This document shows, piece after piece, positions 24,311 to 32,033 of a stretch of 34,959 nt of DNA. Position 1 is the first letter of the stretch. Every line of letters begins with the position of its first letter. Made by a program: the position numbers and the translations under genes. Origin of the DNA: JBELHR01 sp049607205 (GTDB lineage Bacteria; Bacteroidota; Bacteroidia; Flavobacteriales; Flavobacteriaceae). The stretch is from positions 1-34,959 of the forward strand of contig JBMYWH010000024.1 of NCBI GenBank assembly GCA_049607205.1. The letters are read 5' to 3'. Below the pieces are notes generated by a model that worked only from the letters and a program-made list of their open reading frames with translations, did not search any database and was not told the origin of the DNA.

Positions 24311-25216
24311 ATGAAGAAGCAAACACTAGTAATCCTAGCGGCGGGAATGGGAAGCCGTTATGGAGGATTAAAACAGATGGATAAGATGACTCCTCAAGGA
24401 GATACCATTATGGACTTTTCAATTTTTGATGCCATAGAGTCTGGATTTAATAAGGTTGTTTTTATTATAAGAGAAAGTTTTGAACAAGAGTTCAAGGCTA
24501 TTTTTGACGAAAAATTAAAAGGTAAAATTGAAGTTGCATATGTCTGTCAGGAAATTAGTAAAACTCCTGAAGGGTTTTCTAATCCGGAGCGCGTAAAGCC
24601 TTGGGGAACTGCTCATGCTATTTTGATGGCTAAGGATGTCGTAAAAGAGAATTTTGTAGTGATCAATGCAGATGATTTCTATTCTAGAGGTGCTTTCAAA
24701 ACCATCGCTGGAAAGTTACAGAATATGAGAGAAGATCATTTTGATATGGCAATGGTTGGATATCAACTGAAGAACACCGTATCTGATCATGGTTATGTGT
24801 CAAGAGGACAGTGTTATGTAAACCAGAACAATGAACTTACCAATGTAATTGAGAGAACTCAAATTGAAAAAACTCAAGATGGTTTAGTCTTTAAAAATGA
24901 TCAAGGAGTGTTGGAACCTATAGCTGAGGATACTATTGTTTCGATGAATTTTTGGGGTTTCACACCGAGATTATTTGAAGAATTAGAGACCGAATTCAAA
25001 GTCTTTTTAGACAAACAAGGTATGGAGCTTAAGTCAGAATTCTTTATTCCATCTGTGGTTAACAAGATTATTGAAGAAAAAAGAGGAGCGGTAGAAGTAC
25101 TTACTTCTGATGCTAAATGGTTAGGGGTAACCTATTCTGAAGATAAGCCTGTAGTTGAGAAAGCGATCAGCGAGCTTAAAGAACAAGGAGAGTATCCTTT
25201 AAACTTATGGAGCTAA
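24311..25216 (+). CDS. Sugar-phosphate nucleotidyltransferase family protein
   Basis: This 301-residue protein has the N-terminal nucleotide-binding signature of the NTP_transferase (GT-A-like) family, VILAAGMGSRYGGLKQMDKM, and a metal-binding NADDFY near residue 119. PWGTAHAIL and VSMNFWGF are typical of sugar nucleotidyltransferases. Its substrate cannot be read off. The 10-nt overlap with a NahK-like kinase gene suggests that it activates the sugar-1-phosphate made by that kinase. A promoter candidate sits just upstream. Confidence 0.85.
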   Translation: MKKQTLVILAAGMGSRYGGLKQMDKMTPQGDTIMDFSIFDAIESGFNKVVFIIRESFEQEFKAIFDEKLKGKIEVAYVCQEISKTPEGFSNPERVKPWGTAHAILMAKDVVKENFVVINADDFYSRGAFKTIAGKLQNMREDHFDMAMVGYQLKNTVSDHGYVSRGQCYVNQNNELTNVIERTQIEKTQDGLVFKNDQGVLEPIAEDTIVSMNFWGFTPRLFEELETEFKVFLDKQGMELKSEFFIPSVVNKIIEEKRGAVEVLTSDAKWLGVTYSEDKPVVEKAISELKEQGEYPLNLWS

Positions 25217-26262
25217 GCGCTTCATATTTAACTCAAATCCTCAACTATTTTCACCCTGATGAAGTAGTTGAGGATTATTTTGTGATCCCTGCGGGTCATA
25301 TTAACCTTACGATAAGGGTGAGTGTTGGGGACAAACACTACCTGCTCCAACAGATTAACGATACAATTTTTGGAGAGATTCAGACCTTATTAAAGAGCAA
25401 ATCTTCTGTGGTTACCCATCTTAATGCCCGCATTGATTATCCAATAAAATTTTATAAAACCCTTGAAGGAGATCTAGCTTTTGAAAATTGGACTTGTTGT
25501 GATTTTTTAGAGGAAGTTTATTCCTATGAGGCTTGTCCAAGAAGTAAGATTGCTTTTGAAATGGGGAAAGGGCTTCAGTACTTCTCAAAAGGGATTGAGG
25601 ATTTAAAGGTTCAGAACTACCCTGAAATCATAAAGGATTTTCACAGAATGTCATCCAGAGTACAGGATTTAAATAAGGCAGTTAACAAGGCGAGTAAAGA
25701 TCGCTTAGAAGCTGCTTCAGAGCTTTTAAGGTGGGTCAGAGAATCAGAGCAAGAATTGTTCGCCTTAGAGCAAATGATTGATAAGAGAGAGACTCCCCAA
25801 GTATTGACTCATAACGACCCAAAGATTGGTAATTTTTTATTTTCTTCAAGTGATGACTATGTCGCTCTAATTGATCTGGATACTATTATGCCAGGCTGCA
25901 GAGCCTTTGATTTCGGAGATGCCGTGCGAAGTGTTGCTGCCAATCAAAGGGAAGATGATCGTGATTTTCAAAACATCAGTTTTGATATGGTAAAATTAGA
26001 GGCTTTCTTGAAGGGATATGGCCTGGAAGGAAACTTAAAATTATCTTTGAATGAGTTAAGGGCTCATCTTGCTGGGATTTTTCACATCATTGGAATTATG
26101 AGTATTCGTTTCTTGACGGATTACCTGAATAATGATGTTTACTATAAAATAAACTACCCCGAGCACAATTTGACAAGAGCCAGGAATCAAATGTTGCTAT
26201 TTCAAGAGTTTATTCTTCATAAATATGCCGTGCAAAATCTTGTTTATCAATATCTTGCCTAA
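25207..26262 (+). CDS. NahK-like phosphotransferase (APH-fold sugar kinase)
   Basis: This 351-residue kinase has an aminoglycoside-phosphotransferase fold. Key parts are the N-terminal AGHINLTIRV and HYLLQQINDTIF (nucleotide-lobe pattern seen in N-acetylhexosamine 1-kinases), the catalytic loop LTHNDPKIGNFLF (around residue 200), and the metal-binding LIDLDTIMPG with AFDFGDAVRS. Family and length (NahK is about 360 aa) point to anomeric phosphorylation of an amino sugar. Other small-molecule kinases share this fold. The ATG lies inside the preceding gene (10-nt overlap), indicating coupled translation. Confidence 0.8.
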   Translation: MELSASYLTQILNYFHPDEVVEDYFVIPAGHINLTIRVSVGDKHYLLQQINDTIFGEIQTLLKSKSSVVTHLNARIDYPIKFYKTLEGDLAFENWTCCDFLEEVYSYEACPRSKIAFEMGKGLQYFSKGIEDLKVQNYPEIIKDFHRMSSRVQDLNKAVNKASKDRLEAASELLRWVRESEQELFALEQMIDKRETPQVLTHNDPKIGNFLFSSSDDYVALIDLDTIMPGCRAFDFGDAVRSVAANQREDDRDFQNISFDMVKLEAFLKGYGLEGNLKLSLNELRAHLAGIFHIIGIMSIRFLTDYLNNDVYYKINYPEHNLTRARNQMLLFQEFILHKYAVQNLVYQYLA

Positions 26263-26281
26263 TTTTTAGCGATTTTTTATA

Positions 26282-26294
26282 CTTGAGTCTCAAG
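26282..26294. repeat. 13-nt palindrome CTTGAG-T-CTCAAG
   Basis: Perfect 6-bp arms around a single T, 19 nt after the kinase stop. It lacks a T-tract directly after the right arm, so it is a poor terminator and may be a protein-binding site. Confidence 0.5.
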
Positions 26295-26317
26295 AAACTA
26301 TTTGTTTTTCGCTAAGC

Positions 26318-26338
26318 TTTTACGAAATTTTCGTAAAA
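26318..26338. repeat. 21-nt perfect dyad, arms TTTTACGAAA / TTTCGTAAAA
   Basis: Ten-bp perfect arms (26318-26327 and 26329-26338) flank one central T. Both arms contain the 9-mer also found before eno and gltA. The compact odd-length symmetry resembles operators of dimeric regulators. Confidence 0.65.
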
Positions 26339-26344
26339 AACTCT

Positions 26345-26384
26345 AAATATTGTGCAATTATTCTAAGTGAAATTCACAATATTT
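26345..26384. repeat. Long inverted repeat / hairpin upstream of pfkA
   Basis: AAATATTGTG (26345-26354) pairs perfectly with CACAATATTT (26375-26384). Skipping one C at 26355, AATT (26356-26359) pairs with AATT (26371-26374), extending the stem to 14 bp with an 11-nt loop. No T-tract follows. It may be an mRNA leader hairpin or a split operator. Confidence 0.6.
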
Positions 26385-26480
26385 TAAATATATAATAAAA
26401 TCGAAAACGATTTCGCACTATATCGTAAATGAAGGAGGTAAAAATCTGAATTATTCGTAATTTTATACCATATAAGAATT

Positions 26481-27467
26481 ATGAGTAGAGATATAAGAAA
26501 AATAGCAGTTTTGACCTCTGGAGGTGATTCTCCAGGAATGAATGCAGCCATCCGTTCTGTGGTTAGAACCTGCGCGTATTATGAAATTCCATGTGTTGGT
26601 GTTTATCACGGATATCAAGGGATGATTGATGGCGACTTTATAGATATGCCTTCAAGAAGTGTTTCCAATATTATTAATAAAGGAGGTACTATGTTGAAAT
26701 CGGCACGTTCACAAGAGTTCAGAACTAAAGAAGGCCGTAAGAAAGCCTATGAGAACCTTAAAAGACAAGAGGTAGACGCCTTTGTTGTTATTGGAGGTGA
26801 TGGGTCTTTTACAGGAGCTATGATTTTTTCTCAAGAATTTGATTTTCCTGTAATAGGGATTCCTGGAACTATTGACAATGATATTTATGGAACGAGTCAT
26901 ACCTTAGGTTATGATACTGCACTAAATACAGTGGTTGATGCTGTGGATAAAATTCGTGATACAGCAACTTCTCATGATCGTTTGTTCTTTATCGAGGTTA
27001 TGGGGCGTGATGCTGGGTTTATCGCTGTAAACAGTGGTGTAGGTGTTGGTGCTGAGGAAATCTTGATTCCTGAGGAGAATATTGGTTTAGAAGAACTAAA
27101 GCAAACGCTTAAAGAAGGTACGGATTCTGGTAAAACTTCTAGTATCGTTATCGTTGCTGAAGGAGATAAGACTGGTAAGAATGTATTTGAATTAGCGGAA
27201 TACGTTGGTGAGAACTTCCCAACCTATGATATTAGAGTATCTGTTCTAGGGCATATGCAAAGAGGTGGAGCACCATCTTGTTTCGATAGAGTATTAGCAA
27301 GTCGTCTTGGAGTAAAAGCTGTTGAGTTAATCAAAGAGGGAACTTCTGGGGTTATGGTTGGAGTTCAGGATGATAAGGTCGTAACGACTGATCTTGAAAA
27401 AGCCATCAAAGGACATAATGCCATCAACAAAGAATTATTAAGAGTAGCAAAAATTATGACAACCTAG
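26481..27467 (+). CDS. pfkA: ATP-dependent 6-phosphofructokinase
   Basis: PfkA, 328 residues, phosphorylates fructose 6-phosphate at the committed step of glycolysis. The ATP site shows GGDSPGMNAAIR (residues 14-25) and GGDGS (105-109); Gly at 108 favours ATP over PPi. Catalytic Asp132 is in GTIDNDIYGT, and the substrate motifs EVMGRDAGFIA and LGHMQRGG are intact. gapA follows 34 nt downstream with no terminator, so the two are probably co-transcribed. Its upstream region is unusually rich in dyads. Confidence 0.98.
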   Translation: MSRDIRKIAVLTSGGDSPGMNAAIRSVVRTCAYYEIPCVGVYHGYQGMIDGDFIDMPSRSVSNIINKGGTMLKSARSQEFRTKEGRKKAYENLKRQEVDAFVVIGGDGSFTGAMIFSQEFDFPVIGIPGTIDNDIYGTSHTLGYDTALNTVVDAVDKIRDTATSHDRLFFIEVMGRDAGFIAVNSGVGVGAEEILIPEENIGLEELKQTLKEGTDSGKTSSIVIVAEGDKTGKNVFELAEYVGENFPTYDIRVSVLGHMQRGGAPSCFDRVLASRLGVKAVELIKEGTSGVMVGVQDDKVVTTDLEKAIKGHNAINKELLRVAKIMTT

Positions 27468-27501
27468 TCATAGAATTATATCAATAAGAAAATTTAGAAT
27501 T

Positions 27502-28503
27502 ATGATTAAAATAGGAATTAACGGATTTGGTAGAATTGGACGTTTAGCTTTTAGATCTGCAGTAAGCAGAGAAGGTGTTCAAGTAGTAGGAATTAACGAT
27601 CTTTTAGATGTTGATTATTTAGCATATATGCTTAAGTATGATTCAGTTCACGGGAAATTTGATGGAACTGTAGAGGTTGTTGACGGTAAACTTATCGTGA
27701 ACGGTAATGAGGTTCGTGTAACTGCTGAGCGTAACCCAGCTGATCTTAAGTGGGGTGAAGTAGGTGCTGAATACGTAATCGAGTCTACTGGATTATTCTT
27801 AACAGAAGAATCTGCAAAAGGACATATCGAAGCTGGAGCTAAGAAAGTTGTGATGTCTGCACCTTCTAAAGATGCAACACCAATGTTCGTAATGGGAGTA
27901 AATAATGATGAGTATACAAATGACATGGATTTCGTATCTAATGCTTCTTGTACTACAAACTGTTTATCACCAATTGCTAAGGTATTGAATGATAACTGGG
28001 GAATCGCTGAAGGTTTAATGACAACTGTTCATGCTGCAACTGCAACTCAGAAAACTGTTGATGGTCCTTCTATGAAAGACTGGAGAGGTGGTCGTGCTGC
28101 AATTCACAACATCATCCCTTCTTCTACTGGAGCTGCTAAAGCTGTTGGAAAAGTAATTCCTGCACTTAACGGTAAATTAACTGGTATGGCATTCCGTGTT
28201 CCAACTATGGACGTTTCTGTTGTTGATTTAACAGTAAAATTAGAAAAACCTGCAACTTATGCTGAGATTTGTGCAGCAATGGAAGCAGCTTCTAAAGGAT
28301 CTATGGCTGGTGTATTAGGATATACAGAAGAAATGGTAGTTTCTCAAGATTTCGTAGGAGATGTTAGAACTTCTATCTTTGATGCAAAAGCTGGTATCGC
28401 ATTAACTGATAACTTTGTAAAAGTTGTTTCTTGGTATGATAACGAAGCAGGATATTCAAGTAAAGTATTAGACTTAATCCAACACATGGATTCAGTAAAG
28501 TAA
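27502..28503 (+). CDS. gapA: Glyceraldehyde-3-phosphate dehydrogenase, type I
   Basis: GAPDH, 333 residues, oxidises glyceraldehyde 3-phosphate to 1,3-bisphosphoglycerate. The Rossmann fold starts IGINGFGRIGRLAF. INDLLD after strand 2 fits NAD preference. The catalytic Cys150 is in SNASCTTNCL and the partner His177 in TVHAATATQKTVDG. WYDNEAGYSSKVLD near the end is typical. It shares a probable transcript with pfkA and is followed by a strong terminator. Confidence 0.99.
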   Translation: MIKIGINGFGRIGRLAFRSAVSREGVQVVGINDLLDVDYLAYMLKYDSVHGKFDGTVEVVDGKLIVNGNEVRVTAERNPADLKWGEVGAEYVIESTGLFLTEESAKGHIEAGAKKVVMSAPSKDATPMFVMGVNNDEYTNDMDFVSNASCTTNCLSPIAKVLNDNWGIAEGLMTTVHAATATQKTVDGPSMKDWRGGRAAIHNIIPSSTGAAKAVGKVIPALNGKLTGMAFRVPTMDVSVVDLTVKLEKPATYAEICAAMEAASKGSMAGVLGYTEEMVVSQDFVGDVRTSIFDAKAGIALTDNFVKVVSWYDNEAGYSSKVLDLIQHMDSVK

Positions 28504-28524
28504 TTTAACTTTATTATAAAGTAT

Positions 28525-28559
28525 AAAGCCCTGCTGTTTTCAGCAGGGCTTTTATTTTT
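28525..28559 (+). terminator. Rho-independent terminator after gapA
   Basis: AAAGCCCTGCTG (28525-28536) pairs perfectly with CAGCAGGGCTTT (28541-28552) around a TTTT loop, followed by ATTTTT. It ends about 18 nt before mgsA. Confidence 0.95.
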
Positions 28560-28577
28560 ATATAAAAAAACAAACTT

Positions 28578-28940
28578 ATGGAAATAGCAGTAATATCCCA
28601 TGATGGGAAAAAAGCAGAAATGGTTCAGTTTTTAATGGATCACAGAGAGATTTTAAACTCTAAAAACATTCAACTTATATCGACAGGTACTACGGGAACT
28701 AAAGCAGAAAGCGCAGGGCTAGAAGTTGAGAAATTCTTATCCGGACCTATGGGGGGAGATGCTCAAATCGCAGCACGTGTTGCTGAGGGTAAAACTCAAA
28801 TGGTTTTGTTCTTTCGAGATCCTTTAGAAAAGCATCCACATGAGCCAGATATTTTTATGTTGATGAGGTTGTGTGATGTGTACGATGTTCCTCTAGCAAC
28901 CAACCCTGCTACGGCAGAATTATTACTTAAGGCCTTATAA
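28578..28940 (+). CDS. mgsA: Methylglyoxal synthase
   Basis: MgsA, 120 residues, converts dihydroxyacetone phosphate to methylglyoxal and phosphate. The phosphate-binding STGTTG and catalytic Asp61 in SGPMGGDAQIA are present. Asp81, His88 and Asp91 (FFRDPLEKHPHEPD) match the other active-site positions at a constant offset of 10 from E. coli numbering. The family usually has about 120-152 residues, so this is a compact complete copy. It lies just beyond the gapA terminator and its last 6 nt overlap convergent ridA. Confidence 0.95.
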   Translation: MEIAVISHDGKKAEMVQFLMDHREILNSKNIQLISTGTTGTKAESAGLEVEKFLSGPMGGDAQIAARVAEGKTQMVLFFRDPLEKHPHEPDIFMLMRLCDVYDVPLATNPATAELLLKAL

Positions 28941-29318
28941 TTTAGAGGCAATAATTGAAATTTCTACATTCACATCTTTAGGAAGTCGAGATACTTCGAC
29001 AGTCTCTCGAGCAGGAGCCTCACTTTCATCAAAAAACTGAGCATACACTTGATTAATCTCAGTGAACTGATCCATATCTTTAATGAATATACTCGCCTTT
29101 AGGATGTGATTGTAGTCCATTTCGGCTGCTTCAAGAACTGCTCCAATGTTCTTCATCACCTGCAAGGTTTCTTGGCTTATGTCTTCATTTCTCAGTCTTC
29201 CAGTTTCTACCTCTATAGCAATTTGACCAGAGGCATATAGCGTTCCTCCATGCAATACTGCCTGGCTATATGGACCTATTGGACTTGGGGCGGAGGAAGT
29301 GTTTATAATTGTTTTCAT
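28935..29318 (-). CDS. ridA: RidA family reactive enamine/imine deaminase
   Basis: RidA, 127 residues, hydrolyses reactive 2-aminoacrylate-type enamines/imines made by PLP enzymes. Motifs are SSAPSPIGPYSQAV near the N-terminus, SGQIAI, and PARETVEVSRLPKDVNVEI near the C-terminus with the carboxylate-binding Arg104 and Glu119 equivalent. It starts 12 nt after the lptD stop on the same strand, so both probably share a transcript. The 3' end overlaps mgsA by 6 nt. Confidence 0.95.
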   Translation of the reverse strand: MKTIINTSSAPSPIGPYSQAVLHGGTLYASGQIAIEVETGRLRNEDISQETLQVMKNIGAVLEAAEMDYNHILKASIFIKDMDQFTEINQVYAQFFDESEAPARETVEVSRLPKDVNVEISIIASKL

Positions 29319-29330
29319 GAGAATATGAAT

Positions 29331-31955
29331 TTAAAATAAGCGTTGATCTGGTTGAGAATTCTTTTCGAACTTCAAGTCAGAAAGCATAGAGGATTTAACC
29401 CCTATAAAGAAGTAATAGGATGCTCTTGTACCGAAAGGCACCCAGTTAAAATTAATCCTCCAACTGTCTAGATCTCGTGAAAATCTCAATTGGGTATAAG
29501 TAAGTCCTTCTTGTTTGAAATCATAACCAGAAGAGAAACCAAGTAACCATTTAGGTGTAAATTCCACGTCTCCAGAAAACATTAATGAATTCGAACTGAT
29601 TTCGCTTTGTCCCACTGAATTGGAATAGTTCATGGAATAAGCAAATTTCAAAGACCAAGGTATTTTATTAAAGTATGGTTTTCGTTCTTCTGTTTCTTCA
29701 GCTTCTTCAGTACCTCCCATATCTGAGTTAGTACTTGCCGACATATTGCTTCCGAAAAGCCCTTCGCTTCCCGATCCTTGATCGTAATAATTATCTGAGC
29801 TGTTATCCTCCTTGTTTTCGCCTTCAAAATCTTTAGAACTAAACGAGTAGTTTGCCGTTAGATTGGCTCTGGTCATTCTGAAGAGACTTCCGCCATTTTT
29901 GATATTAGGTGTATTTATTTTGGTTCCATTAGCGTTTATAGCGTAGGGATCCAGTGTCATTCCGGCATTTACCCTAAGTTTGTCTTTGAAAAACGCCGTA
30001 CCTCCGGTCACGTTCACTGGACTCCATTTGAGGGAATCTGCAGCCATATTATAACTGGAAGAAAAATTAAGGTTATTCAGTAATGTGATTTTTCTAGTTT
30101 CCTCTTCGGGATCATCTTCATCTGCTCTTACTTTTCCCTCTAAACTGTTGTTGATTGAGAAACCAAGTGAATTTGAGAGTCCTTGAGATGGTGCCCCATA
30201 AATTCCATTGTCAAACTTTGAATAGGTTTCATAACTGGTATTGTCTGCGGTCTCAGGAACTTCTTCATAATAATATCCGAAATCTGGACGGTAAGAATAC
30301 GAGATCGATGGACGCATCGTGTGACGAATTGCTTCTAGTGGACCCTTTTTGAAATTGAACATACCATATAGGTTGGTCGAAATTGAGGCTCCCACATTAT
30401 ATTCTCTATAGGCAGAGAAGCCTTGAAGAGTATCGGTAACTACTTCGTCTTTTTCCGGGTCGAAGTTCTTGTCTATGGATTCAAAATACCATACTTCCTT
30501 GTAGTTCGCACTTGGAGATAAGGTAAAGTAATTCAATAAGGTCATGTTAGTACTCATAGAAACATCTTGTTGAATTCCACTTTGCATATCATTCCACATT
30601 TGAGAAGTGAAAAACTCATCGTCTGTAGTTTGTACTCTGTTGTCCGCTTTCATCCCATAGGTTAGACCTATTTTCTGGAGAGGGTTTTTTGCCGTACCGC
30701 TTTTAGGACTGAAGGGATAAATACGATCCATGTTCAATTTAAAGGTCGGCAGGGACATGTTGATTTGCTCGGTCTGCGTGTTCTGAGAATGACTGAAACC
30801 AACCGACATATTAAAAGGCGTTCCTACAAAGATCTTTGAATAGTTTATCGAAGAGGCTAAGGTGTTGTTCAAGTAATCTCCCGAATTGTTTTCATTCAAT
30901 GACTCTTGATAGTATTTACTCGACCCCATATTTACCGATGCAGAGAAATTCGAGTTCGGACTTGCCTTGGCATCTTGACTGTGATTCCATCTAATATTGT
31001 AATTGGTGGACTTACTATAATCATCAAAACCTTGTTGACCATAGATATTGTTTTCATAGCTATAACTAAACCTACCATTAAACTTGTATCTTACTTTATA
31101 GGCAGATTGAGCCTGTAGCCCCCAGGATCCATTAGAATAAATATCTCCTGTTACCGAAAGGTCAAAATAATCACTAAAGGCAAAATAATACCCTCCATTC
31201 TGGAGCGAAAACCCTTGATTTCTCGTCTCACTATAGGTTGGTAGTAGGAATCCTGAAGCCTTGTCTTGCGTCAGTGGGAAATAAGCAAAAGGTAAGGCTA
31301 TCGGTGTTGGAACGTCAGCAATAACGAGATTGGTAGCTCCGGTTACAATTTTCTTGTTTGGGACTATTTTTGCCTTTTTTGTTTTAAGATAATAGTCTGG
31401 GTTTTTCTTCTCTGAGGTGGTAAACCTAATATTGCGCAAGTAAATTGTTGAATCGTTTACTTTTTTAGTCTCTTCTCCAAGGGTGATAATTCCACTTTGA
31501 GTCGTTTGAACGTGAAATATTATGGCTTTTTCCGTATCAAAATTATAGAATAAGGAGTCCTGTACAGTTTCTTCTCTTCCTTGCTTAAAAATTGGAATTT
31601 GAGTGTAATCTCCTACAGAGTCTCGAATTCCTTTAGCCGTAATGACGTTAGTTTCGTAGTTGATTTCTATGAATCCAGCCTTAAGATCAATGTCTTGATA
31701 TTGTAAATGCCCTTCGTTATAAAGACGTATTTTCTTGTTAGTCACATCTTCAACAATGGAATCCTTTGCGGTGTGATTGATAATTCCATCTAAAATATCC
31801 TTCTTGACGGCCGTACTGTCCTGTGCTATACTATCGTTAGTTTGCAAGGGAAGTGGAGCCTTGGGATTAATAGAATCTTTAGCCTGAGTATACCCTTGAA
31901 AGGAGCAAGCGAAAAGAAGAAGCAATAAAAGTGTATTTTTTAAGTTTGTTCGCAA
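29331..31955 (-). CDS. lptD: LptD-like LPS assembly outer-membrane protein
   Basis: This 874-residue protein matches the Bacteroidota LptD family, which inserts LPS into the outer leaflet. It has a signal peptide (RTNLKNTLLLLLLFACSFQ...TQA). An N-terminal periplasmic OstA-like region with NEGHLQYQDIDLKAGFIEI and SLFYNFDTEKA spans about residues 70-220. A C-terminal beta-barrel of alternating aromatic strands follows, and the end (YYFFIGVKSSMLSDLKF) is strand-like. A Ser/Asp/Glu-rich low-complexity stretch lies around residues 710-755. The start is TTG; no ATG is available near the signal peptide. It is divergent from the amidase. Confidence 0.9.
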   Translation of the reverse strand: MRTNLKNTLLLLLLFACSFQGYTQAKDSINPKAPLPLQTNDSIAQDSTAVKKDILDGIINHTAKDSIVEDVTNKKIRLYNEGHLQYQDIDLKAGFIEINYETNVITAKGIRDSVGDYTQIPIFKQGREETVQDSLFYNFDTEKAIIFHVQTTQSGIITLGEETKKVNDSTIYLRNIRFTTSEKKNPDYYLKTKKAKIVPNKKIVTGATNLVIADVPTPIALPFAYFPLTQDKASGFLLPTYSETRNQGFSLQNGGYYFAFSDYFDLSVTGDIYSNGSWGLQAQSAYKVRYKFNGRFSYSYENNIYGQQGFDDYSKSTNYNIRWNHSQDAKASPNSNFSASVNMGSSKYYQESLNENNSGDYLNNTLASSINYSKIFVGTPFNMSVGFSHSQNTQTEQINMSLPTFKLNMDRIYPFSPKSGTAKNPLQKIGLTYGMKADNRVQTTDDEFFTSQMWNDMQSGIQQDVSMSTNMTLLNYFTLSPSANYKEVWYFESIDKNFDPEKDEVVTDTLQGFSAYREYNVGASISTNLYGMFNFKKGPLEAIRHTMRPSISYSYRPDFGYYYEEVPETADNTSYETYSKFDNGIYGAPSQGLSNSLGFSINNSLEGKVRADEDDPEEETRKITLLNNLNFSSSYNMAADSLKWSPVNVTGGTAFFKDKLRVNAGMTLDPYAINANGTKINTPNIKNGGSLFRMTRANLTANYSFSSKDFEGENKEDNSSDNYYDQGSGSEGLFGSNMSASTNSDMGGTEEAEETEERKPYFNKIPWSLKFAYSMNYSNSVGQSEISSNSLMFSGDVEFTPKWLLGFSSGYDFKQEGLTYTQLRFSRDLDSWRINFNWVPFGTRASYYFFIGVKSSMLSDLKFEKNSQPDQRLF

Positions 31956-31975
31956 AGCTTTAAATAGTATTTTTG
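31945..31975 (+). promoter_or_regulatory. Amidase promoter, consensus Bacteroidota type
   Basis: TTTG (31945-31948), a 19-nt spacer and TATTTTTG (31968-31975) fit the Bacteroidota consensus exactly. Transcription should start near 31980, leaving about a 50-nt leader. The -33 element overlaps the lptD 5' coding end. Confidence 0.7.
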
Positions 31976-31976
31976 T

Positions 31977-32033
31977 ATGAATACCAAGGGTTATAAGGAC
32001 TCTTCAGGAATCAAAATTAATCAAAATTATTGA
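31977..32033 (+). other. Possible 18-codon reading frame ahead of the amidase
   Basis: ATG at 31977 opens MNTKGYKDSSGIKINQNY and stops at TGA 32031-32033, overlapping the amidase ATG (TGATG). The overlap would suit coupling, but the promoter above predicts a start near or just after this ATG. It may therefore not be transcribed or translated. Confidence 0.15.
32012..32029 (-). promoter_or_regulatory. Tandem -7 boxes for lptD
   Basis: On the minus strand TAATTTTG occurs twice, 10 bp apart (32022-32029 and 32012-32019), each a perfect TAnnTTTG. They lie about 60-75 nt upstream of the lptD TTG start. No clear TTTG -33 box is seen for either; that zone overlaps the amidase start. Confidence 0.45.

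Larger units (their letters stand above)
26263..26480 (+). promoter_or_regulatory. pfkA upstream region with four inverted repeats
   Basis: At 218 bp this is the longest non-coding stretch in the window. In order it has a CTTGAG-T-CTCAAG palindrome (26282-26294), a TTTTACGAAA dyad (26318-26338), a long AAATATTGTG dyad (26345-26384), an AAATCG-AAAA-CGATTT dyad (26398-26413), an AAGGAGGT (26432-26439), and TAATTTTA (26458-26465), a near -7 box 15 nt before the pfkA ATG. If the promoter is at that box, the dyads are DNA operators; if it is upstream, some form mRNA leader structures. Confidence 0.55.
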
